The notes beneath the pieces were generated by a model. It ran no database searches, had not been told where the DNA came from, and saw only the letters and a program-made list of their open reading frames with translations. The translations under genes and the position numbers were made by a program. DNA of 64,000 nt from Marinobacterium aestuarii (GTDB taxonomy: Bacteria; Pseudomonadota; Gammaproteobacteria; Pseudomonadales; Balneatricaceae). Shown here piece by piece: positions 38,593-51,028 of the stretch (position 1 is the stretch's first letter; each line of letters opens with the position of its first letter). The stretch spans positions 4,836,001-4,900,000 of the forward strand of contig NZ_CP015839.1 of assembly GCF_001651805.1 (NCBI RefSeq), written 5' to 3'.

Positions 38593-38943
38593 TTAGAATT
38601 CCAGGCCGCTTTCACGGGCTGCGTCGGCCAGTGCTTGAACACGACCGTGGTATTTGAACCCGGAACGGTCGAATGCAACCTTGGTGATACCGGCTTCTTT
38701 AGCACGTTCAGCGATCAGCGTACCCACTTTCTGGGCCGCTGCAACATTACCTGTTGCGCCTTCACGCAGTACTTTCTCTACGGTTGATGCAGAGGCCAAA
38801 ACCTTGCCACCGTCTTCAGAGATAACCTGTGCGTAGATATGACGCGGAGTACGGTTGACGCACAGACGTACGGCACCCAGTTCACGCATTTTCAAACGTG
38901 AACGGCGTGAGCGACGGATACGAGCTTCTTTCTTAGCGTTCAT
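38593..38943 (-). CDS. rplR: 50S ribosomal protein L18
   Basis: L18 binds 5S rRNA. The 116 residues start [20 protein letters not shown] and include [17 protein letters not shown] and the C-terminal [20 protein letters not shown]. It is 10 bp after rplF and 12 bp before rpsE. Confidence 0.99.
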   Translation of the reverse strand: MNAKKEARIRRSRRSRLKMRELGAVRLCVNRTPRHIYAQVISEDGGKVLASASTVEKVLREGATGNVAAAQKVGTLIAERAKEAGITKVAFDRSGFKYHGRVQALADAARESGLEF

Positions 38944-38952
38944 AACCCTGCC

Positions 38953-39486
38953 TTACTTTTTCTTCGCTTCTTTACGGCGAACATATTCGTCAGCGTAGCG
39001 AACACCTTTGCCCTTATAAGGCTCAGGTGGACGGAAGCCACGCACCTCTGCGGCTACCTGACCGACACGCTGTTTATCAGCACCGCTGATAACAATCGTT
39101 GTCTGATTCGGGCACTCTGCAGTAATACCTTCAGGCAGTTCGTACTCAACAGGATGGGAGAAGCCCAGTGTCAGGTTCAGTGATGTGCCCTTGAGCGCAA
39201 CACGGTAACCAACACCCTGCAATTCCAGAGTCTTTTTAAAGCCTTCTGCAACACCGAAAACCATGTTGCTCACCAGGGAGCGCGTGGTTCCGGACAGAGC
39301 ATTAGCGAGCTTGCTCTTGTCGCGGGGGGCGAACAGCAGGGTGTTCTCTTCCTGTTTAACTTCAACAGTCGGATGAACATCCAGGCTCAGAAGACCATTC
39401 TTGCCTTTGGCGGTGATGGTCAGGCCATCGACCTTCAGATCTACACCTGCAGGTACAACAACGGGTTTTTTAGCAACTCGAGACAT
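38953..39486 (-). CDS. rplF: 50S ribosomal protein L6
   Basis: The 177-residue protein consists of two L6 domains. [19 protein letters not shown] opens it, and the conserved [20 protein letters not shown] closes it. It lies near the factor-binding site of the 50S subunit. Confidence 0.99.
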   Translation of the reverse strand: MSRVAKKPVVVPAGVDLKVDGLTITAKGKNGLLSLDVHPTVEVKQEENTLLFAPRDKSKLANALSGTTRSLVSNMVFGVAEGFKKTLELQGVGYRVALKGTSLNLTLGFSHPVEYELPEGITAECPNQTTIVISGADKQRVGQVAAEVRGFRPPEPYKGKGVRYADEYVRRKEAKKK

Positions 39487-39496
39487 TGTTAACCCC

Positions 39497-39889
39497 TTAG
39501 AATACCGTGCAGATCACTTCACCACCGACTCCAGCGGTACGCGCAGCGCGGTCCGTCATCACACCATTGCTGGTGGAGACGATCGCGACACCCAGACCAC
39601 CGGCCACTTTGGGCAGGTCGTTGGAAGCTTTGTAGATGCGCAGGCCCGGACGGCTTACGCGCTTGATCTCTTCAATTACCGGCTTACCTTCAAAGTACTT
39701 CAGCTCAACGCTGAGGACCGGTTTCACATCGCCTTCTACTGCGTAGCTGGCAATGTAACCTTCTTCCTTCAGCACTTCTGCAACTGAAACTTTCAGCTTG
39801 GAAGACGGCATGGATACGGCCTGTTTCTGTGCCATATGGCCGTTGCGGATACGTGTGAACATATCCGCCAGTGTATCTTGCATGCTCAT
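39497..39889 (-). CDS. rpsH: 30S ribosomal protein S8
   Basis: S8 binds the central domain of 16S rRNA; in E. coli it also represses the spc operon. The 130 residues start [19 protein letters not shown] and end [17 protein letters not shown]...[10 protein letters not shown] 94-bp gap separates it from rpsN and contains a 7-bp stem (39,927-39,947) of unknown role. Confidence 0.99.
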   Translation of the reverse strand: MSMQDTLADMFTRIRNGHMAQKQAVSMPSSKLKVSVAEVLKEEGYIASYAVEGDVKPVLSVELKYFEGKPVIEEIKRVSRPGLRIYKASNDLPKVAGGLGVAIVSTSNGVMTDRAARTAGVGGEVICTVF

Positions 39890-39983
39890 GCGTTTAACTT
39901 CCTCTCTTGTGCAGCGTGATGCGGTAGCAGAACGTACTAGGTTCTGCCCTGCCCACCATGCTTACCGTAAAACCAGTGGTGGA

Positions 39984-40289
39984 TTACCAGCTGGCCTTTT
40001 TAAGACCCGGCACATCACCACGCATAGCGGCTTCACGCAGTTTGTTGCGGCTAAGGCCGAACTTGCGGTAAACACCATGCGGACGACCTGTCAGTTGGCA
40101 GCGATTGCGCTGACGAACCGGGCTAGCGTCACGCGGCAGTTTCTGCAGCGCAACCAGTGCATCCCAACGCTCATCTTCAGAAGAAGACGGGCTGTTGATG
40201 ATAGATTTCAGCTCTGCACGCTTAACAGCGTACTTAGCGACAGTCGCGGCACGCTTGTCTTCACGTGCTTTCATCGATTGTTTAGCCAT
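39984..40289 (-). CDS. rpsN: 30S ribosomal protein S14, zinc-free form
   Basis: The 101-residue protein is the long form of S14 without the two CxxC zinc motifs. [20 protein letters not shown] is the conserved RNA-binding part. It lies 12 bp after rplE. Confidence 0.98.
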   Translation of the reverse strand: MAKQSMKAREDKRAATVAKYAVKRAELKSIINSPSSSEDERWDALVALQKLPRDASPVRQRNRCQLTGRPHGVYRKFGLSRNKLREAAMRGDVPGLKKASW

Positions 40290-40301
40290 GGTATCCCCCT
40301 A

Positions 40302-40841
40302 TCACTTCTTGAACGGGAAGTTCAGGGCAGCCAGCAGAGCTAGACCCTCTTCATTGGTCTGAGCAGTGGTGGTGATGGTGATATCCATCCCACGCAGCTT
40401 GTCCACCTTGTCGTAATCGATTTCGGGGAAAATGATCTGCTCTTTGACACCCATGCTGTAGTTGCCGCGGCCGTCGAACGATTTCGGGTTCAAACCACGG
40501 AAATCGCGTACACGCGGAATGGAAATGTCGACCAGACGGTCGAGAAATTCCCACATTTGCTGACCACGCAGAGTGACCTTGCAACCAATCGGCCAGCCTT
40601 CACGAACCTTGAACGCTGCAATAGACTTGCGCGCCAGGGTAACGACAGGTTTCTGACCGGCGATAGCCGTCATATCGGCAACAGCGTTTTCGAGCTGTTT
40701 CTTGTCGCCCAGTGCTTCACCAACACCCATGTTCAGGGTGATTTTGGTAACGCGGGGGACAGCCATAATGTTCGGCGCATTCAGCTCTTCTTTGAGCTGC
40801 AGGCGAACGGTATCTTTGTAAAGCGCTTTCAGTCTAGACAT
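40302..40841 (-). CDS. rplE: 50S ribosomal protein L5
   Basis: L5 binds 5S rRNA and contacts P-site tRNA. From the ATG at 40,841 the protein has 179 residues, the family's normal length, starting [19 protein letters not shown] and containing [17 protein letters not shown] and [19 protein letters not shown]. An in-frame extension to 41,009 runs into rplX and was not used. Confidence 0.99.
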   Translation of the reverse strand: MSRLKALYKDTVRLQLKEELNAPNIMAVPRVTKITLNMGVGEALGDKKQLENAVADMTAIAGQKPVVTLARKSIAAFKVREGWPIGCKVTLRGQQMWEFLDRLVDISIPRVRDFRGLNPKSFDGRGNYSMGVKEQIIFPEIDYDKVDKLRGMDITITTTAQTNEEGLALLAALNFPFKK

Positions 40842-40854
40842 GACAACAACCCCC

Positions 40855-41172
40855 TTATCCGCCAATGACTTCGCCAGTGGACTTGAAGATACGCACCTTG
40901 GCGCCGTCCTCAAGCAATTTGAAGCCGACACGGTCGCCCTTGCCTGACTGCGGATTGAAGATCGCGACGTTGGAAACGGCCATGGAGGCCTCTTTCTCAA
41001 CGATGCCACCGGCCTGACCCTGCATAGGGTTCGGCTTGGTGTGCTTCTTCACCATGTTGATGCCTGTAACGATCACACGATCGTTAGCCAGCACACGCAG
41101 CACAGTGCCACGCTTGCCCTTGTCTTTACCTGCGATGACGATGATTTCATCGTCGCGACGAATCTTGCGCAT
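40855..41172 (-). CDS. rplX: 50S ribosomal protein L24
   Basis: L24 starts 50S assembly. The 105 residues contain the KOW motif region [20 protein letters not shown]. The gap before it, from rplN, is 101 bp and contains a strong terminator-like hairpin (41,212-41,243). Confidence 0.98.
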   Translation of the reverse strand: MRKIRRDDEIIVIAGKDKGKRGTVLRVLANDRVIVTGINMVKKHTKPNPMQGQAGGIVEKEASMAVSNVAIFNPQSGKGDRVGFKLLEDGAKVRIFKSTGEVIGG

Positions 41173-41211
41173 GTTATACCTATGTCGTTTCCTGCAACCC
41201 TCTCATGCTCA

Positions 41212-41243
41212 AAAACGCCATACCCTCTCGGGAATGGCGTTTT
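41212..41243 (-). terminator. Terminator-like hairpin inside the spc operon, between rplN and rplX
   Basis: AAAACGCCAT (41,212-41,221) pairs perfectly with ATGGCGTTTT (41,234-41,243); CCC/GGG extends the stem inside around a TCTC loop. On the minus strand the stem ends in a run of five T, the form of an intrinsic terminator. It lies 40 bp before the rplX start codon. Complete termination would be harmful, so partial attenuation or an mRNA processing site is more likely. Confidence 0.7.
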
Positions 41244-41273
41244 CAAAGTACTCGGTCAAATAGCAACCGGGTC

Positions 41274-41642
41274 TCAGAGCACTTCAGGCGCCAGGGAAAT
41301 GATCTTCATGAACTTCTCAGAGCGAAGTTCACGCGTTACTGGGCCGAAGATACGCGTTCCGATCGGAGCGTCGTTCTGGTTCAGCAATACCGCAGAGTTA
41401 GTATCAAAGCGGATTACCGAGCCGTCAGGACGACGAACACCCTTACGGGTACGTACTACAACAGCCTTGAGAACCTGACCTTTCTTCACCTTGCCACGCG
41501 GAATTGCTTCCTTGACGGTAACTTTAATAATGTCACCGACACCTGCGTAACGACGGTGAGAACCGCCCAGGACCTTAATGCACTGCACTCGCTTGGCACC
41601 GCTGTTGTCAGCGACATCAAGCATTGATTCAGTCTGAATCAT
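41274..41642 (-). CDS. rplN: 50S ribosomal protein L14
   Basis: The 122-residue protein begins [20 protein letters not shown], characteristic of L14, which lies at the subunit interface. It is the first gene of the spc group. GGAGTAG precedes the ATG. A 97-bp gap with a hairpin separates it from rpsQ. Confidence 0.99.
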   Translation of the reverse strand: MIQTESMLDVADNSGAKRVQCIKVLGGSHRRYAGVGDIIKVTVKEAIPRGKVKKGQVLKAVVVRTRKGVRRPDGSVIRFDTNSAVLLNQNDAPIGTRIFGPVTRELRSEKFMKIISLAPEVL

Positions 41643-41675
41643 GGTCTACTCCAGAAATATATGACCTTTCACCAT

Positions 41676-41702
41676 GCTGCACATGCTTTTCAGCCGTGCA
41701 GC
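41676..41702 (-). other. Hairpin between rpsQ and rplN
   Basis: GCTGCAC and GTGCAGC form a perfect 7-bp stem with a 13-nt loop, 34 bp before rplN. There is no T-tract. It sits where the S10 and spc operons meet and could be part of the spc leader or a processing site. Confidence 0.45.
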
Positions 41703-41739
41703 TCGGGCAAATAGGCAAATGGAGCAAAGGCGCAATATA

Positions 41740-42003
41740 TTACACCTTCGCTGCACGCTCTTCAATACGAACCAGCGACCAAGTTTTGGTCTTGGACAGA
41801 GGACGGGTTTCCGCGATGGTTACCCAGTCACCGATCTGACACTCGTTCTTATCGTCATGAGCGTGCAGCTTGGTAGAACGCTTGAGATATTTCCCGTAGA
41901 TCGGGTGCTTCTCTTTGCGCTCAACCAGAACTGTGATGGTTTTGTCCATCTTGTCACTGATAACTTTACCGGTCACAGTGCGAGTACGTTTTTCAGCGCT
42001 CAT
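41740..42003 (-). CDS. rpsQ: 30S ribosomal protein S17
   Basis: The 87-residue OB-fold protein contains [21 protein letters not shown] and [18 protein letters not shown], the S17 signature. It is the last gene of the S10 group, 2 bp after rpmC. Confidence 0.99.
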   Translation of the reverse strand: MSAEKRTRTVTGKVISDKMDKTITVLVERKEKHPIYGKYLKRSTKLHAHDDKNECQIGDWVTIAETRPLSKTKTWSLVRIEERAAKV

Positions 42004-42005
42004 AC

Positions 42006-42200
42006 TTAGTCACCTGCCTTTTCGTTCAGTACAGTCTTAACACGAGCAATGTCGCGACGAACCTGGCTAAGCAGGTGATTCTGTGCCAGCTGACCAGTTG
42101 CCTTCTGCATGCGCAGATTGAACTGATCCTTCAACAGACCCAGGAGTTCCTGCTGAAGTTCATCTACGGATTTTTCCCGCAGTTCTTTAGCAATCATCAC
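42006..42200 (-). CDS. rpmC: 50S ribosomal protein L29
   Basis: The 64-residue helical protein includes [17 protein letters not shown] and [10 protein letters not shown], as L29 does. Its start overlaps the rplP stop by four bases (ATGA), suggesting coupled translation. Confidence 0.98.
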   Translation of the reverse strand: MMIAKELREKSVDELQQELLGLLKDQFNLRMQKATGQLAQNHLLSQVRRDIARVKTVLNEKAGD

Positions 42201-42610
42201 ATCACCGTCCGCTTAACAATGGTTGTAGCCAAGGGCAACTTGGCAGCAGCAAGCGCAAAGGCTTCAACTGCCAGAGATTCGGGTACGCCGCTCATTTCGA
42301 ACAGCACCTTACCCGGCTGAATCTGGGCAACCCAGTATTCAACGTTACCTTTACCCTTACCCATACGAACTTCAAGCGGCTTGTTGGTGATCGGCTTGTC
42401 AGGGAAGACGCGAATCCAGATCTTACCACCACGCTTTACGTGACGAGTCATGGTACGACGCGCAGCTTCAATCTGACGAGCAGTGATGCGGCCGCGGGCG
42501 GTAGCCTTGAGACCAAATTCACCAAAGCTTACTTTACTGCCGCGCAGTGCCAGGCCGCGGTTGCGACCCTTCATCACCTTGCGGTATTTAAGACGTTTCG
42601 GTTGCAGCAT
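42197..42610 (-). CDS. rplP: 50S ribosomal protein L16
   Basis: L16 is needed for peptidyl transfer and tRNA binding. The 137 residues start [18 protein letters not shown] and include [13 protein letters not shown] and [19 protein letters not shown]. It is 11 bp after rpsC. Confidence 0.99.
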   Translation of the reverse strand: MLQPKRLKYRKVMKGRNRGLALRGSKVSFGEFGLKATARGRITARQIEAARRTMTRHVKRGGKIWIRVFPDKPITNKPLEVRMGKGKGNVEYWVAQIQPGKVLFEMSGVPESLAVEAFALAAAKLPLATTIVKRTVM

Positions 42611-42621
42611 TGACGTCTACC

Positions 42622-43302
42622 TCACTTACCTTTCTTCTTCGGCGCATTCTTCTCAGCACGCACCTGTTCGATGCCGCCAAGAATCTCGCCTTTGAAGATC
42701 CAGACTTTAATGCCGATCACACCGTAAGTGGTGTGCGCTTCGAAGGACGAGTAATCGATGTCCGCACGCAGAGTGTGCAACGGAACACGACCTTCGCGGT
42801 ACCATTCGGAACGTGCGATCTCGGCACCACCCAGACGGCCGCCCAGCTGTATCTTGATGCCCTTGGCACCAATACGCATGGCGTTCTGTACCGAGCGCTT
42901 CATCGCGCGACGGAACATGACACGGCGTTCCAGCTGGCCTGCAATGCTCTGGGCTACCAGAGTAGCGTCAAGCTCAGGCTTGCGTACTTCTTCGATGTTG
43001 ATGTGCACGGGCACACCCATCAGCTCAGAAACAGCGTTACGCAGTTTTTCGACGTCTTCGCCTTTCTTACCAATTACGATGCCTGGACGGGCAGTGTAAA
43101 TGGTGATTTTTGCATTCTGCGCCGGACGTTCGATCTCGATACGGCTAACAGATGCATTGCTCAACTTCTTCTCAAGGTACTCACGTACCTTCAGATCGTT
43201 GAGCAGCTTCCTGGCATACTCGCCCTTGTCTGCATACCAAGTAGAGGTATGATCTTTAACGACGCCAAGGCGAATACCGGTCGGATGTACTTTCTGACCC
43301 AT
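42622..43302 (-). CDS. rpsC: 30S ribosomal protein S3
   Basis: The 226-residue protein has [19 protein letters not shown] at the N-terminus, a KH domain ([18 protein letters not shown]) and the C-terminal S3 domain ([20 protein letters not shown]). It forms part of the mRNA entry site helicase. Confidence 0.99.
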   Translation of the reverse strand: MGQKVHPTGIRLGVVKDHTSTWYADKGEYARKLLNDLKVREYLEKKLSNASVSRIEIERPAQNAKITIYTARPGIVIGKKGEDVEKLRNAVSELMGVPVHINIEEVRKPELDATLVAQSIAGQLERRVMFRRAMKRSVQNAMRIGAKGIKIQLGGRLGGAEIARSEWYREGRVPLHTLRADIDYSSFEAHTTYGVIGIKVWIFKGEILGGIEQVRAEKNAPKKKGK

Positions 43303-43324
43303 TTGAACTCTCCTAGCTCAGCGC

Positions 43325-43654
43325 TTAGTCTGCAACCTTGACGGTAATGTGACAGGTGCGCTTGATAATACGATCAGCACGACCTTTCGCACGCGGCTTA
43401 ATACGTTTCATGCTCGGCGCTTCATCAACGAAGGCCGTGGAAACGCGCAGATCATCAATGTCAGCACCTTCGTTATGCTCCGCATTCGCGATAGCAGACT
43501 CCAGTACCTTTTTGATGATCGCCGCACCCTTTTTCGGGCTGAACGCCAGGATGTTCAGAGCTTCGCCCACTCCCTTACCGCGGATTTGGTCTACGACCAA
43601 ACGAGCTTTCTGGGCGGACAGGCTGGCGCCTTTCAATTTAGCGGCAACTTCCAT
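43325..43654 (-). CDS. rplV: 50S ribosomal protein L22
   Basis: L22 lines the exit tunnel. The 109-residue protein has [21 protein letters not shown] and ends [19 protein letters not shown]...ITVKVAD. ATG at 43,654 has GGGGGA six bases upstream and is preferred to the GTG just before it. Confidence 0.98.
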   Translation of the reverse strand: MEVAAKLKGASLSAQKARLVVDQIRGKGVGEALNILAFSPKKGAAIIKKVLESAIANAEHNEGADIDDLRVSTAFVDEAPSMKRIKPRAKGRADRIIKRTCHITVKVAD

Positions 43655-43667
43655 CACTTATCCCCCA

Positions 43668-43946
43668 TTACTTCTTCTTAGCCTTTTTATCGGCTGCATG
43701 TCCACGGTAGGTGCGTGTAGGAACAAACTCACCCAGTTTGTGGCCAACCATGTCTTCGGTAACAAAAACCGGTACATGTTGGCGACCGTTATGAACCGCA
43801 ATCGTCATGCCCACGAAATTCGGGAAGATGGTAGAGCGACGTGACCAGGTCTTCAAAGGACGCTTGTCATTGCTCTCGATTGCAGCTTCTACCTTTTTCA
43901 GCAGGTGAAGGTCGATAAATGGACCTTTCTTCAGTGAACGTGGCAC
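43668..43946 (-). CDS. rpsS: 30S ribosomal protein S19
   Basis: The 92 residues begin [19 protein letters not shown], diagnostic for S19, and contain [20 protein letters not shown]19 pairs with S13 in the 30S head. It lies between rplB and rplV. Confidence 0.99.
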   Translation of the reverse strand: MPRSLKKGPFIDLHLLKKVEAAIESNDKRPLKTWSRRSTIFPNFVGMTIAVHNGRQHVPVFVTEDMVGHKLGEFVPTRTYRGHAADKKAKKK

Positions 43947-43965
43947 AGCTGTATCCTCAAGTTAG

Positions 43966-44793
43966 TTACTTGGCAGAACGACGGCGTATGATCAACTTAT
44001 CGGTACGCTTGTTCTTACGGGTCTTATGTCCTTTAGTCGGCACACCCCATGGAGTAACAGGGTGACGACCGCCAGATGTACGACCTTCACCACCACCATG
44101 CGGGTGATCTACCGGGTTCATCGCAACACCGCGAACGGTTGGACGAACACCACGCCAGCGTTTAGCACCGGCTTTACCGAGCTGACGCAGGCTGTGTTCG
44201 CTGTTGCCAACTTCACCCAGAGTCGCACGACATTCGACCAGCACCTTGCGCATTTCGCCAGAGCGAAGACGCAGGGTTGCATAAGTCCCTTCACGCGCTA
44301 CGAGTTGCGCAGAAGCGCCCGCAGAACGTGCCAGCTGTGCACCTTTACCGGGCTTCAGTTCGATGCAGTGGATAGTAGAACCCACTGGAATGTTGCGCAT
44401 TGGCAGTGTGTTACCGACTTTGATGTCAGCATCCACGCCAGAAATCACAACCGAACCTGCTTTAATACCCTTGGCCGCAATAATGTAGCGACGCTCACCG
44501 TCTGCGTATTTCAGCAGCGCGATGTTCGCGGAACGGTTCGGGTCATATTCCAGACGCTCGACCACTCCAGGAATACCGTCCTTGTTGCGACGGAAGTCGA
44601 CCAGACGGTAATGAGACTTGTGACCACCACCGATATGACGGGTAGTGATACGTCCGTTGTTGTTACGACCACCGGACTTGCTCTGTTTTTCAACCAGGGG
44701 TGCATAAGGCTTGCCTTTGTGCAGATCCTGATTAACAACCTTGACCAGATGACGACGTCCAGCAGAGGTCGGCTTAGTCTTGATAACTGCCAT
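43966..44793 (-). CDS. rplB: 50S ribosomal protein L2
   Basis: L2 supports the peptidyl transferase centre. The 275-residue protein has [16 protein letters not shown] at the N-terminus and the invariant [20 protein letters not shown] near the C-terminus, including the essential His. Confidence 0.99.
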   Translation of the reverse strand: MAVIKTKPTSAGRRHLVKVVNQDLHKGKPYAPLVEKQSKSGGRNNNGRITTRHIGGGHKSHYRLVDFRRNKDGIPGVVERLEYDPNRSANIALLKYADGERRYIIAAKGIKAGSVVISGVDADIKVGNTLPMRNIPVGSTIHCIELKPGKGAQLARSAGASAQLVAREGTYATLRLRSGEMRKVLVECRATLGEVGNSEHSLRQLGKAGAKRWRGVRPTVRGVAMNPVDHPHGGGEGRTSGGRHPVTPWGVPTKGHKTRKNKRTDKLIIRRRSAK

Positions 44794-44806
44794 GATTCAA
44801 CCCCTT

Positions 44807-45103
44807 TTATTCGCCAGCCAGGAAATCAATTTCGGAACCTTCAGCTAGGCATACATAAGCCTTGCGAACGTCGTTCCGCTTGCCAAGGCCACGCGCTGTG
44901 CGCTTGGTCTTGCCCTTGATATTAAGGATGTTGACGCCTTTAACTTTGACATTAAAGAGCGCTTCAACAGCAGTTTTGACTTCCTGCTTGGTAGCAGTGT
45001 CAGCCACACGGAAAACAACCTGCTGAGAACCCTCAGCTACAATCGTTGCTTTCTCGGAAATATGTGGCCCCATTAGCACCTGATAAATACGAGCCTGGTT
45101 CAT
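44807..45103 (-). CDS. rplW: 50S ribosomal protein L23
   Basis: L23 docks trigger factor and SRP at the tunnel exit. The 98 residues include [20 protein letters not shown] and [19 protein letters not shown]. Its start overlaps the rplD stop by four bases. Confidence 0.98.
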   Translation of the reverse strand: MNQARIYQVLMGPHISEKATIVAEGSQQVVFRVADTATKQEVKTAVEALFNVKVKGVNILNIKGKTKRTARGLGKRNDVRKAYVCLAEGSEIDFLAGE

Positions 45104-45705
45104 GCCAGTACCTCCTCGATTTTCTTCAGAGCAGGCACAGTTACCAGAACCTTCTCGAAGCCAACCAGGCTGACAGGGTCGATGCCTGCAGCGTCACGCA
45201 CGTCAACGTGCGGTACGTTACGAGAAGCCAGATACAGGTTCTGCTCAACGTCTTCAGTGATCAGCAATGCGTTGCCCAGAGACAACTCATTCAGCTTGGC
45301 AATGAACAGCTTGGTTTTCGGAGATTCCAGAGCGAAATCTTCAACTACAACCAAACGATCCTGACGCACCAGCTCAGAGAAGATGCAACGCAGTGCTGCG
45401 CGGTACATTTTCTTGTTTACTTTCTGAGAGTGATCGCGTGTTTTGGCAGCAAAAGTTACGCCACCTGAGCGCCACAGCGGGCTACGAATGGTACCGGCAC
45501 GAGCACGGCCTGTACCTTTCTGACGCCACGGTTTAGCACCACCGCCAGATACTTCTGAGCGGGTTTTCTGAGCTTTGGTACCCTGACGACCACCGGCCAG
45601 GTACGCCGTAACGACCTGATGAACCAGCGATTCGTTGAATTCTTTACCAAAAGCCAGGTCGGATACTTCAACCGAACCGGCAGTTCCAGCTAGATTCAGA
45701 TTCAT
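45100..45705 (-). CDS. rplD: 50S ribosomal protein L4
   Basis: L4 reaches into the exit tunnel through a loop seen as [24 protein letters not shown]-like sequence at about residues 58-80. It has 201 residues. In E. coli L4 represses the S10 operon through a long leader; the leader here is only about 60 nt, so that control may be absent or different. Confidence 0.98.
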   Translation of the reverse strand: MNLNLAGTAGSVEVSDLAFGKEFNESLVHQVVTAYLAGGRQGTKAQKTRSEVSGGGAKPWRQKGTGRARAGTIRSPLWRSGGVTFAAKTRDHSQKVNKKMYRAALRCIFSELVRQDRLVVVEDFALESPKTKLFIAKLNELSLGNALLITEDVEQNLYLASRNVPHVDVRDAAGIDPVSLVGFEKVLVTVPALKKIEEVLA

Positions 45706-45717
45706 GTCAACCTCCCC

Positions 45718-46356
45718 TTAGGCGCCAGCCTTGACAGCCGGTTTAACGATTACGTCACCGCCGGGAGCACCCGGCACGGCACCTTTGACCAACAGCAGGT
45801 TGCGTTCAGCGTCAACGCGAACGACTTCAAGGGTCTGAATAGTGACGCGTTCAGCACCCATGTGACCTGCCATTTTTTTGCCTTTCCAGACGCGGCCAGG
45901 AGTCTGACATTGTCCTATGGAACCCGGAGCTCGGTGAGACAGAGAGTTACCGTGAGTCGCATCCTGCATGCTGAAGTTCCAACGCTTGATCGCGCCCTGG
46001 AAGCCCTTGCCTTTGGATTGACCGGTAACATCTACTTTCTGACCTGCTTCGAAGCGCTCAACGGTCAGCGCATCGCCGACGTTGATTTCTTCGTCATTCG
46101 ACAGGCGGAACTCCCACAAACCGCGGCCGGCTTCAACGCCAGCTTTAGCAAAGTGACCAGCTTCCGGCTTGCTCAGCCGGCTCGCTTTACAGCCACCAGT
46201 GGTGATCTGCACAGCAGTGTAACCATCAGCTTCAATGGTTTTCACCTGAGTCACGCGGTTCGGCTCGACCTCGATGACGGTGACTGGCACGGACACGCCA
46301 TCTTCAGTGAAGACACGGGTCATGCCCGCTTTACGTCCGATTAGACCTACAGTCAT
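45718..46356 (-). CDS. rplC: 50S ribosomal protein L3
   Basis: The 212-residue protein starts [19 protein letters not shown] and carries the loop [20 protein letters not shown] with the Gln that is methylated in E. coli. The ATG at 46,356 is the conserved start; an in-frame ATG at 46,398 adds 14 unconserved residues. Confidence 0.99.
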   Translation of the reverse strand: MTVGLIGRKAGMTRVFTEDGVSVPVTVIEVEPNRVTQVKTIEADGYTAVQITTGGCKASRLSKPEAGHFAKAGVEAGRGLWEFRLSNDEEINVGDALTVERFEAGQKVDVTGQSKGKGFQGAIKRWNFSMQDATHGNSLSHRAPGSIGQCQTPGRVWKGKKMAGHMGAERVTIQTLEVVRVDAERNLLLVKGAVPGAPGGDVIVKPAVKAGA

Positions 46357-46469
46357 GTTTTTAACCTCTTGCCAGTTGTGTACGGGGCTGTTACCCACTA
46401 CGGCTACCCTTTACAGGGCATTCCACAAACAGCGCTTCATGAATATAAATTAGAATGCGCAGTGCTGAA

Positions 46470-46781
46470 TTAGCCGAGGCTGATCTGCACTTCAACGCCC
46501 GCTGCCAGATCCAGTTTCATCAGCGCGTCAACTGTTTTCTCAGTCGGCTCAACGATGTCCAGAACTCGCTTGTGAGTACGGATTTCATACTGATCGCGCG
46601 CGTCTTTGTTGACGTGCGGAGAAACCAGGATGGTAAAACGCTCTTTGCGGGTGGGAAGTGGGATCGGACCACGCACCTGAGCACCAGTCCGCTTTGCAGT
46701 CTCTACGATCTCCAAAGCGGAAGAGTCGATCAGGCGATGATCAAACGCCTTCAGACGAATTCGAATTTTCTGATTCTGCAT
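46470..46781 (-). CDS. rpsJ: 30S ribosomal protein S10 (NusE)
   Basis: S10 is a ribosomal protein and, as NusE, an antitermination factor that links NusG to the ribosome. From ATG 46,781 it has 103 residues, starting [18 protein letters not shown] and containing [15 protein letters not shown] and [24 protein letters not shown] at 46,790 is an alternative start. First gene of the S10 operon. Confidence 0.98.
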   Translation of the reverse strand: MQNQKIRIRLKAFDHRLIDSSALEIVETAKRTGAQVRGPIPLPTRKERFTILVSPHVNKDARDQYEIRTHKRVLDIVEPTEKTVDALMKLDLAAGVEVQISLG

Positions 46782-46848
46782 TTTGATCACACTTAATCAA
46801 AGTTTTTGAACGGCCGAAGCCGGCATACCCTTCTAGGAAGGGACGCAA

Positions 46849-46877
46849 ATTCTACTCAGGGGCGCAACCAGCGTCAA
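46849..46877 (-). promoter_or_regulatory. Predicted sigma-70 promoter of the S10 operon
   Basis: Read leftward, TTGACG (46,872-46,877) and TAGAAT (46,849-46,854) are exactly 17 bp apart. The short leader contains the hairpin CCCTTCCTAGAAGGG and a second GC-rich hairpin (GCCGGCTTCGGC). It lies just past the tuf terminator, so S10 expression appears independent of the str operon. Confidence 0.85.
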
Positions 46878-46997
46878 GTGAATGCGGTTATTAATTAAAC
46901 AGCAACAATTGACCCTCGCCCGAAACAGAACACGCTTCACCCTACTTGACCACAAGTGGGCATCCTGGCCCGACACACTCATGCTCATCCTGAGCAT

Positions 46998-47022
46998 AAA
47001 AAAAGACCCTCCGAAGAGGGCC
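46998..47022 (-). terminator. Intrinsic terminator after tuf (str operon)
   Basis: On the minus strand GGCCCTC-TTCG-GAGGGTC forms a 7-bp stem (one G-U) with a stable UUCG loop, followed by seven T. It lies about 30 bp past the tuf stop codon. Confidence 0.95.
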
Positions 47023-47052
47023 TTTTCGTCACCTCAGATCAGCGAACTGATC

Positions 47053-48276
<1,224 letters not shown>

Positions 48277-48306
48277 AACGAATACCTCTTGATCAATTAG
48301 GCGTAA

Positions 48307-50400
48307 TTATTTCTGGTTGATAACCGCTTCTGCAATGTTTGCAGGCGCTTCAGCGTAGTCATCAAACTCCATGGAGTAGGTCGCACGACCCTGGGTTGCC
48401 GAGCGCAGATCGGTTGCATAACCGAACATTTCACCCAACGGCACCTGAGCGCGAATAACCTTGCCACCGACGGTGTCATCCATACCCTGAACGAGACCAC
48501 GACGACGGTTAAGGTCACCCATCACATCGCCCATGTAGTCTTCCGGAGTCACGACTTCGACTTTCATCATCGGCTCGAGCAGACAGGGGCTCGCTTCCTG
48601 AGCGTATTTTTTCAACGCCTGAGAAGCTGCGATTTTAAACGCCATCTCGTTGGAGTCAACCTCATGGAAGGAACCGTCGTACAGACGTGCTTTCAGGCCA
48701 ATCAACGGGTAGCCCGCGATAACGCCGTTCTTCATCTGTTCTTCGATGCCCTTCTGGATCGCCGGAATGTATTCCTTAGGAATAGATCCACCTACGACTT
48801 CGTTGATGAACTCCAGACCTTCCTGATCGGACGGGCTGAATTCCACAACAACGTGGCCGTACTGACCGCGACCACCGGACTGACGGGCAAACTTGTGGTT
48901 TGCTTCGACGGTCTTGCGGATCTTCTCGCGGTAGGCAACCTGCGGCTTGCCGATGTTCGCTTCAACCTTGAACTCGCGACGCATACGGTCAACGAGGATG
49001 TCCAGGTGAAGCTCACCCATGCCAGAGATGATTGTCTGACCGGATTCCTGATCGGTTTCAACGCGGAAAGAGGGATCTTCCTGGGCCAGTTTGCCCAGCG
49101 CGACACCCATCTTTTCCTGGTCAGCCTTGGATTTCGGCTCAACAGCAACAGAGATTACCGGTTCCGGGAATTCCATACGCTCCAGAACGATACGATCGTC
49201 CAGGCTGCACAGAGTGTCACCCGTGGTAACGTCCTTCATGCCGATCAGTGCGGCGATGTCGCCTGCGCACACTTCCTTGATCTCTTCACGCTGGTTGGCG
49301 TGCATCTGTACCATACGACCGATACGTTCTTTCTTCGATTTGACAGAGTTGATCACGCTGTCGCCAGAATTCAGAACACCGGAGTAGACACGAACGAAGG
49401 TCAGAGTACCAACGAAGGGGTCAGTTGCGATCTTGAACGCCAGTGCGGAGAAAGGAGCGTTATCATCAGCAGCACGAACCGCCGGTGTAGAGTCCTTGTC
49501 ATCCAGAGTACCTTCAATCGCCTTAACTTCGATCGGCGACGGCAGGTATTCGATCACGGAGTCCAGCATGAACTGAACACCCTTGTTCTTGAACGCGGAG
49601 CCGGCCATGATCGGCACGACTTCGTTGCGCAAGGTACGGGCACGCAGACCAGCCTTGATTTCTTCGACGGTCAGCTCAGTACCTTCAAGGTACTTGTCCA
49701 TCAGTTCGTCAGAGGCTTCGGCAGCGGCTTCAACCATCTGCTCGCGCATTTCTTCAGCACGCGCCTGCAGATCGGCCGGAATATCTTCCAGCTCGTAGGT
49801 CATGCCCTGATCGGCTTCATTCCACATGATGGCTTTCATGCGAATCAGGTCAACAACGCCCTTGAATTCGTCTTCAGCACCGATTGGCAGGTTGATCGCC
49901 ACGGGAACAGCACCCAGACGCTTCTTCAGCTGATCGATAACCATGTAGAAGTCAGCGCCGGCGCGGTCCATCTTGTTGACGAATACCATGCGCGGAACTT
50001 CGTACTTGTTGGCCTGACGCCATACAGTCTCGGTCTGTGGCTGCACGCCGGAGGAGGCACACAGCACAACCACGGCACCGTCGAGTACGCGCAGGGAACG
50101 CTCAACTTCGATAGTGAAGTCAACGTGCCCCGGTGTGTCGATGATGTTTACGCGGTGCGGTTCGAACTGCTGGTTCATACCGGCCCAGAAACAGGTCGTC
50201 GCAGCGGAAGTGATAGTAATACCACGTTCCTGTTCCTGCTCCATCCAGTCCATGGTGGCAGCACCGTCGTGCACTTCACCGATCTTGTGTGACAGACCAG
50301 TGTAAAAAAGTACACGTTCGGTAGTGGTGGTCTTACCGGCGTCTACGTGTGCACAGATACCGATATTACGGTAGCGTGCTATAGGAGTTTTACGAGCCAC
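48307..50400 (-). CDS. fusA: Elongation factor G
   Basis: EF-G drives translocation and, with RRF, ribosome recycling. The 697 residues contain [20 protein letters not shown] (G1), [23 protein letters not shown] (G3) and [10 protein letters not shown] (G4), and domains II-V ending in [20 protein letters not shown]. It lies between rpsG (15-bp gap) and tuf. Confidence 0.99.
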   Translation of the reverse strand: MARKTPIARYRNIGICAHVDAGKTTTTERVLFYTGLSHKIGEVHDGAATMDWMEQEQERGITITSAATTCFWAGMNQQFEPHRVNIIDTPGHVDFTIEVERSLRVLDGAVVVLCASSGVQPQTETVWRQANKYEVPRMVFVNKMDRAGADFYMVIDQLKKRLGAVPVAINLPIGAEDEFKGVVDLIRMKAIMWNEADQGMTYELEDIPADLQARAEEMREQMVEAAAEASDELMDKYLEGTELTVEEIKAGLRARTLRNEVVPIMAGSAFKNKGVQFMLDSVIEYLPSPIEVKAIEGTLDDKDSTPAVRAADDNAPFSALAFKIATDPFVGTLTFVRVYSGVLNSGDSVINSVKSKKERIGRMVQMHANQREEIKEVCAGDIAALIGMKDVTTGDTLCSLDDRIVLERMEFPEPVISVAVEPKSKADQEKMGVALGKLAQEDPSFRVETDQESGQTIISGMGELHLDILVDRMRREFKVEANIGKPQVAYREKIRKTVEANHKFARQSGGRGQYGHVVVEFSPSDQEGLEFINEVVGGSIPKEYIPAIQKGIEEQMKNGVIAGYPLIGLKARLYDGSFHEVDSNEMAFKIAASQALKKYAQEASPCLLEPMMKVEVVTPEDYMGDVMGDLNRRRGLVQGMDDTVGGKVIRAQVPLGEMFGYATDLRSATQGRATYSMEFDDYAEAPANIAEAVINQK

Positions 50401-50415
50401 GACTCTATCCTCAGT

Positions 50416-50901
<486 letters not shown>

Positions 50902-51028
50902 TTATAAAAAGGTCTTCAGGTTAACTCAGGATATGCCGCTTATGCGGGTTCGCCTGACCTTACTCTTACCGTGTCCGGTCTAGCCCGATAGCCATTTGCG
51001 CTACAAAGCCTCGCCGTAATGACGACGA

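Noticed and set aside
41212-41243. Reading the rplN/rplX hairpin as the end of the operon
   Set aside because: rplX and the following genes are in normal order and close spacing with no convincing new promoter in the 40 bp that remain, so full termination is unlikely.
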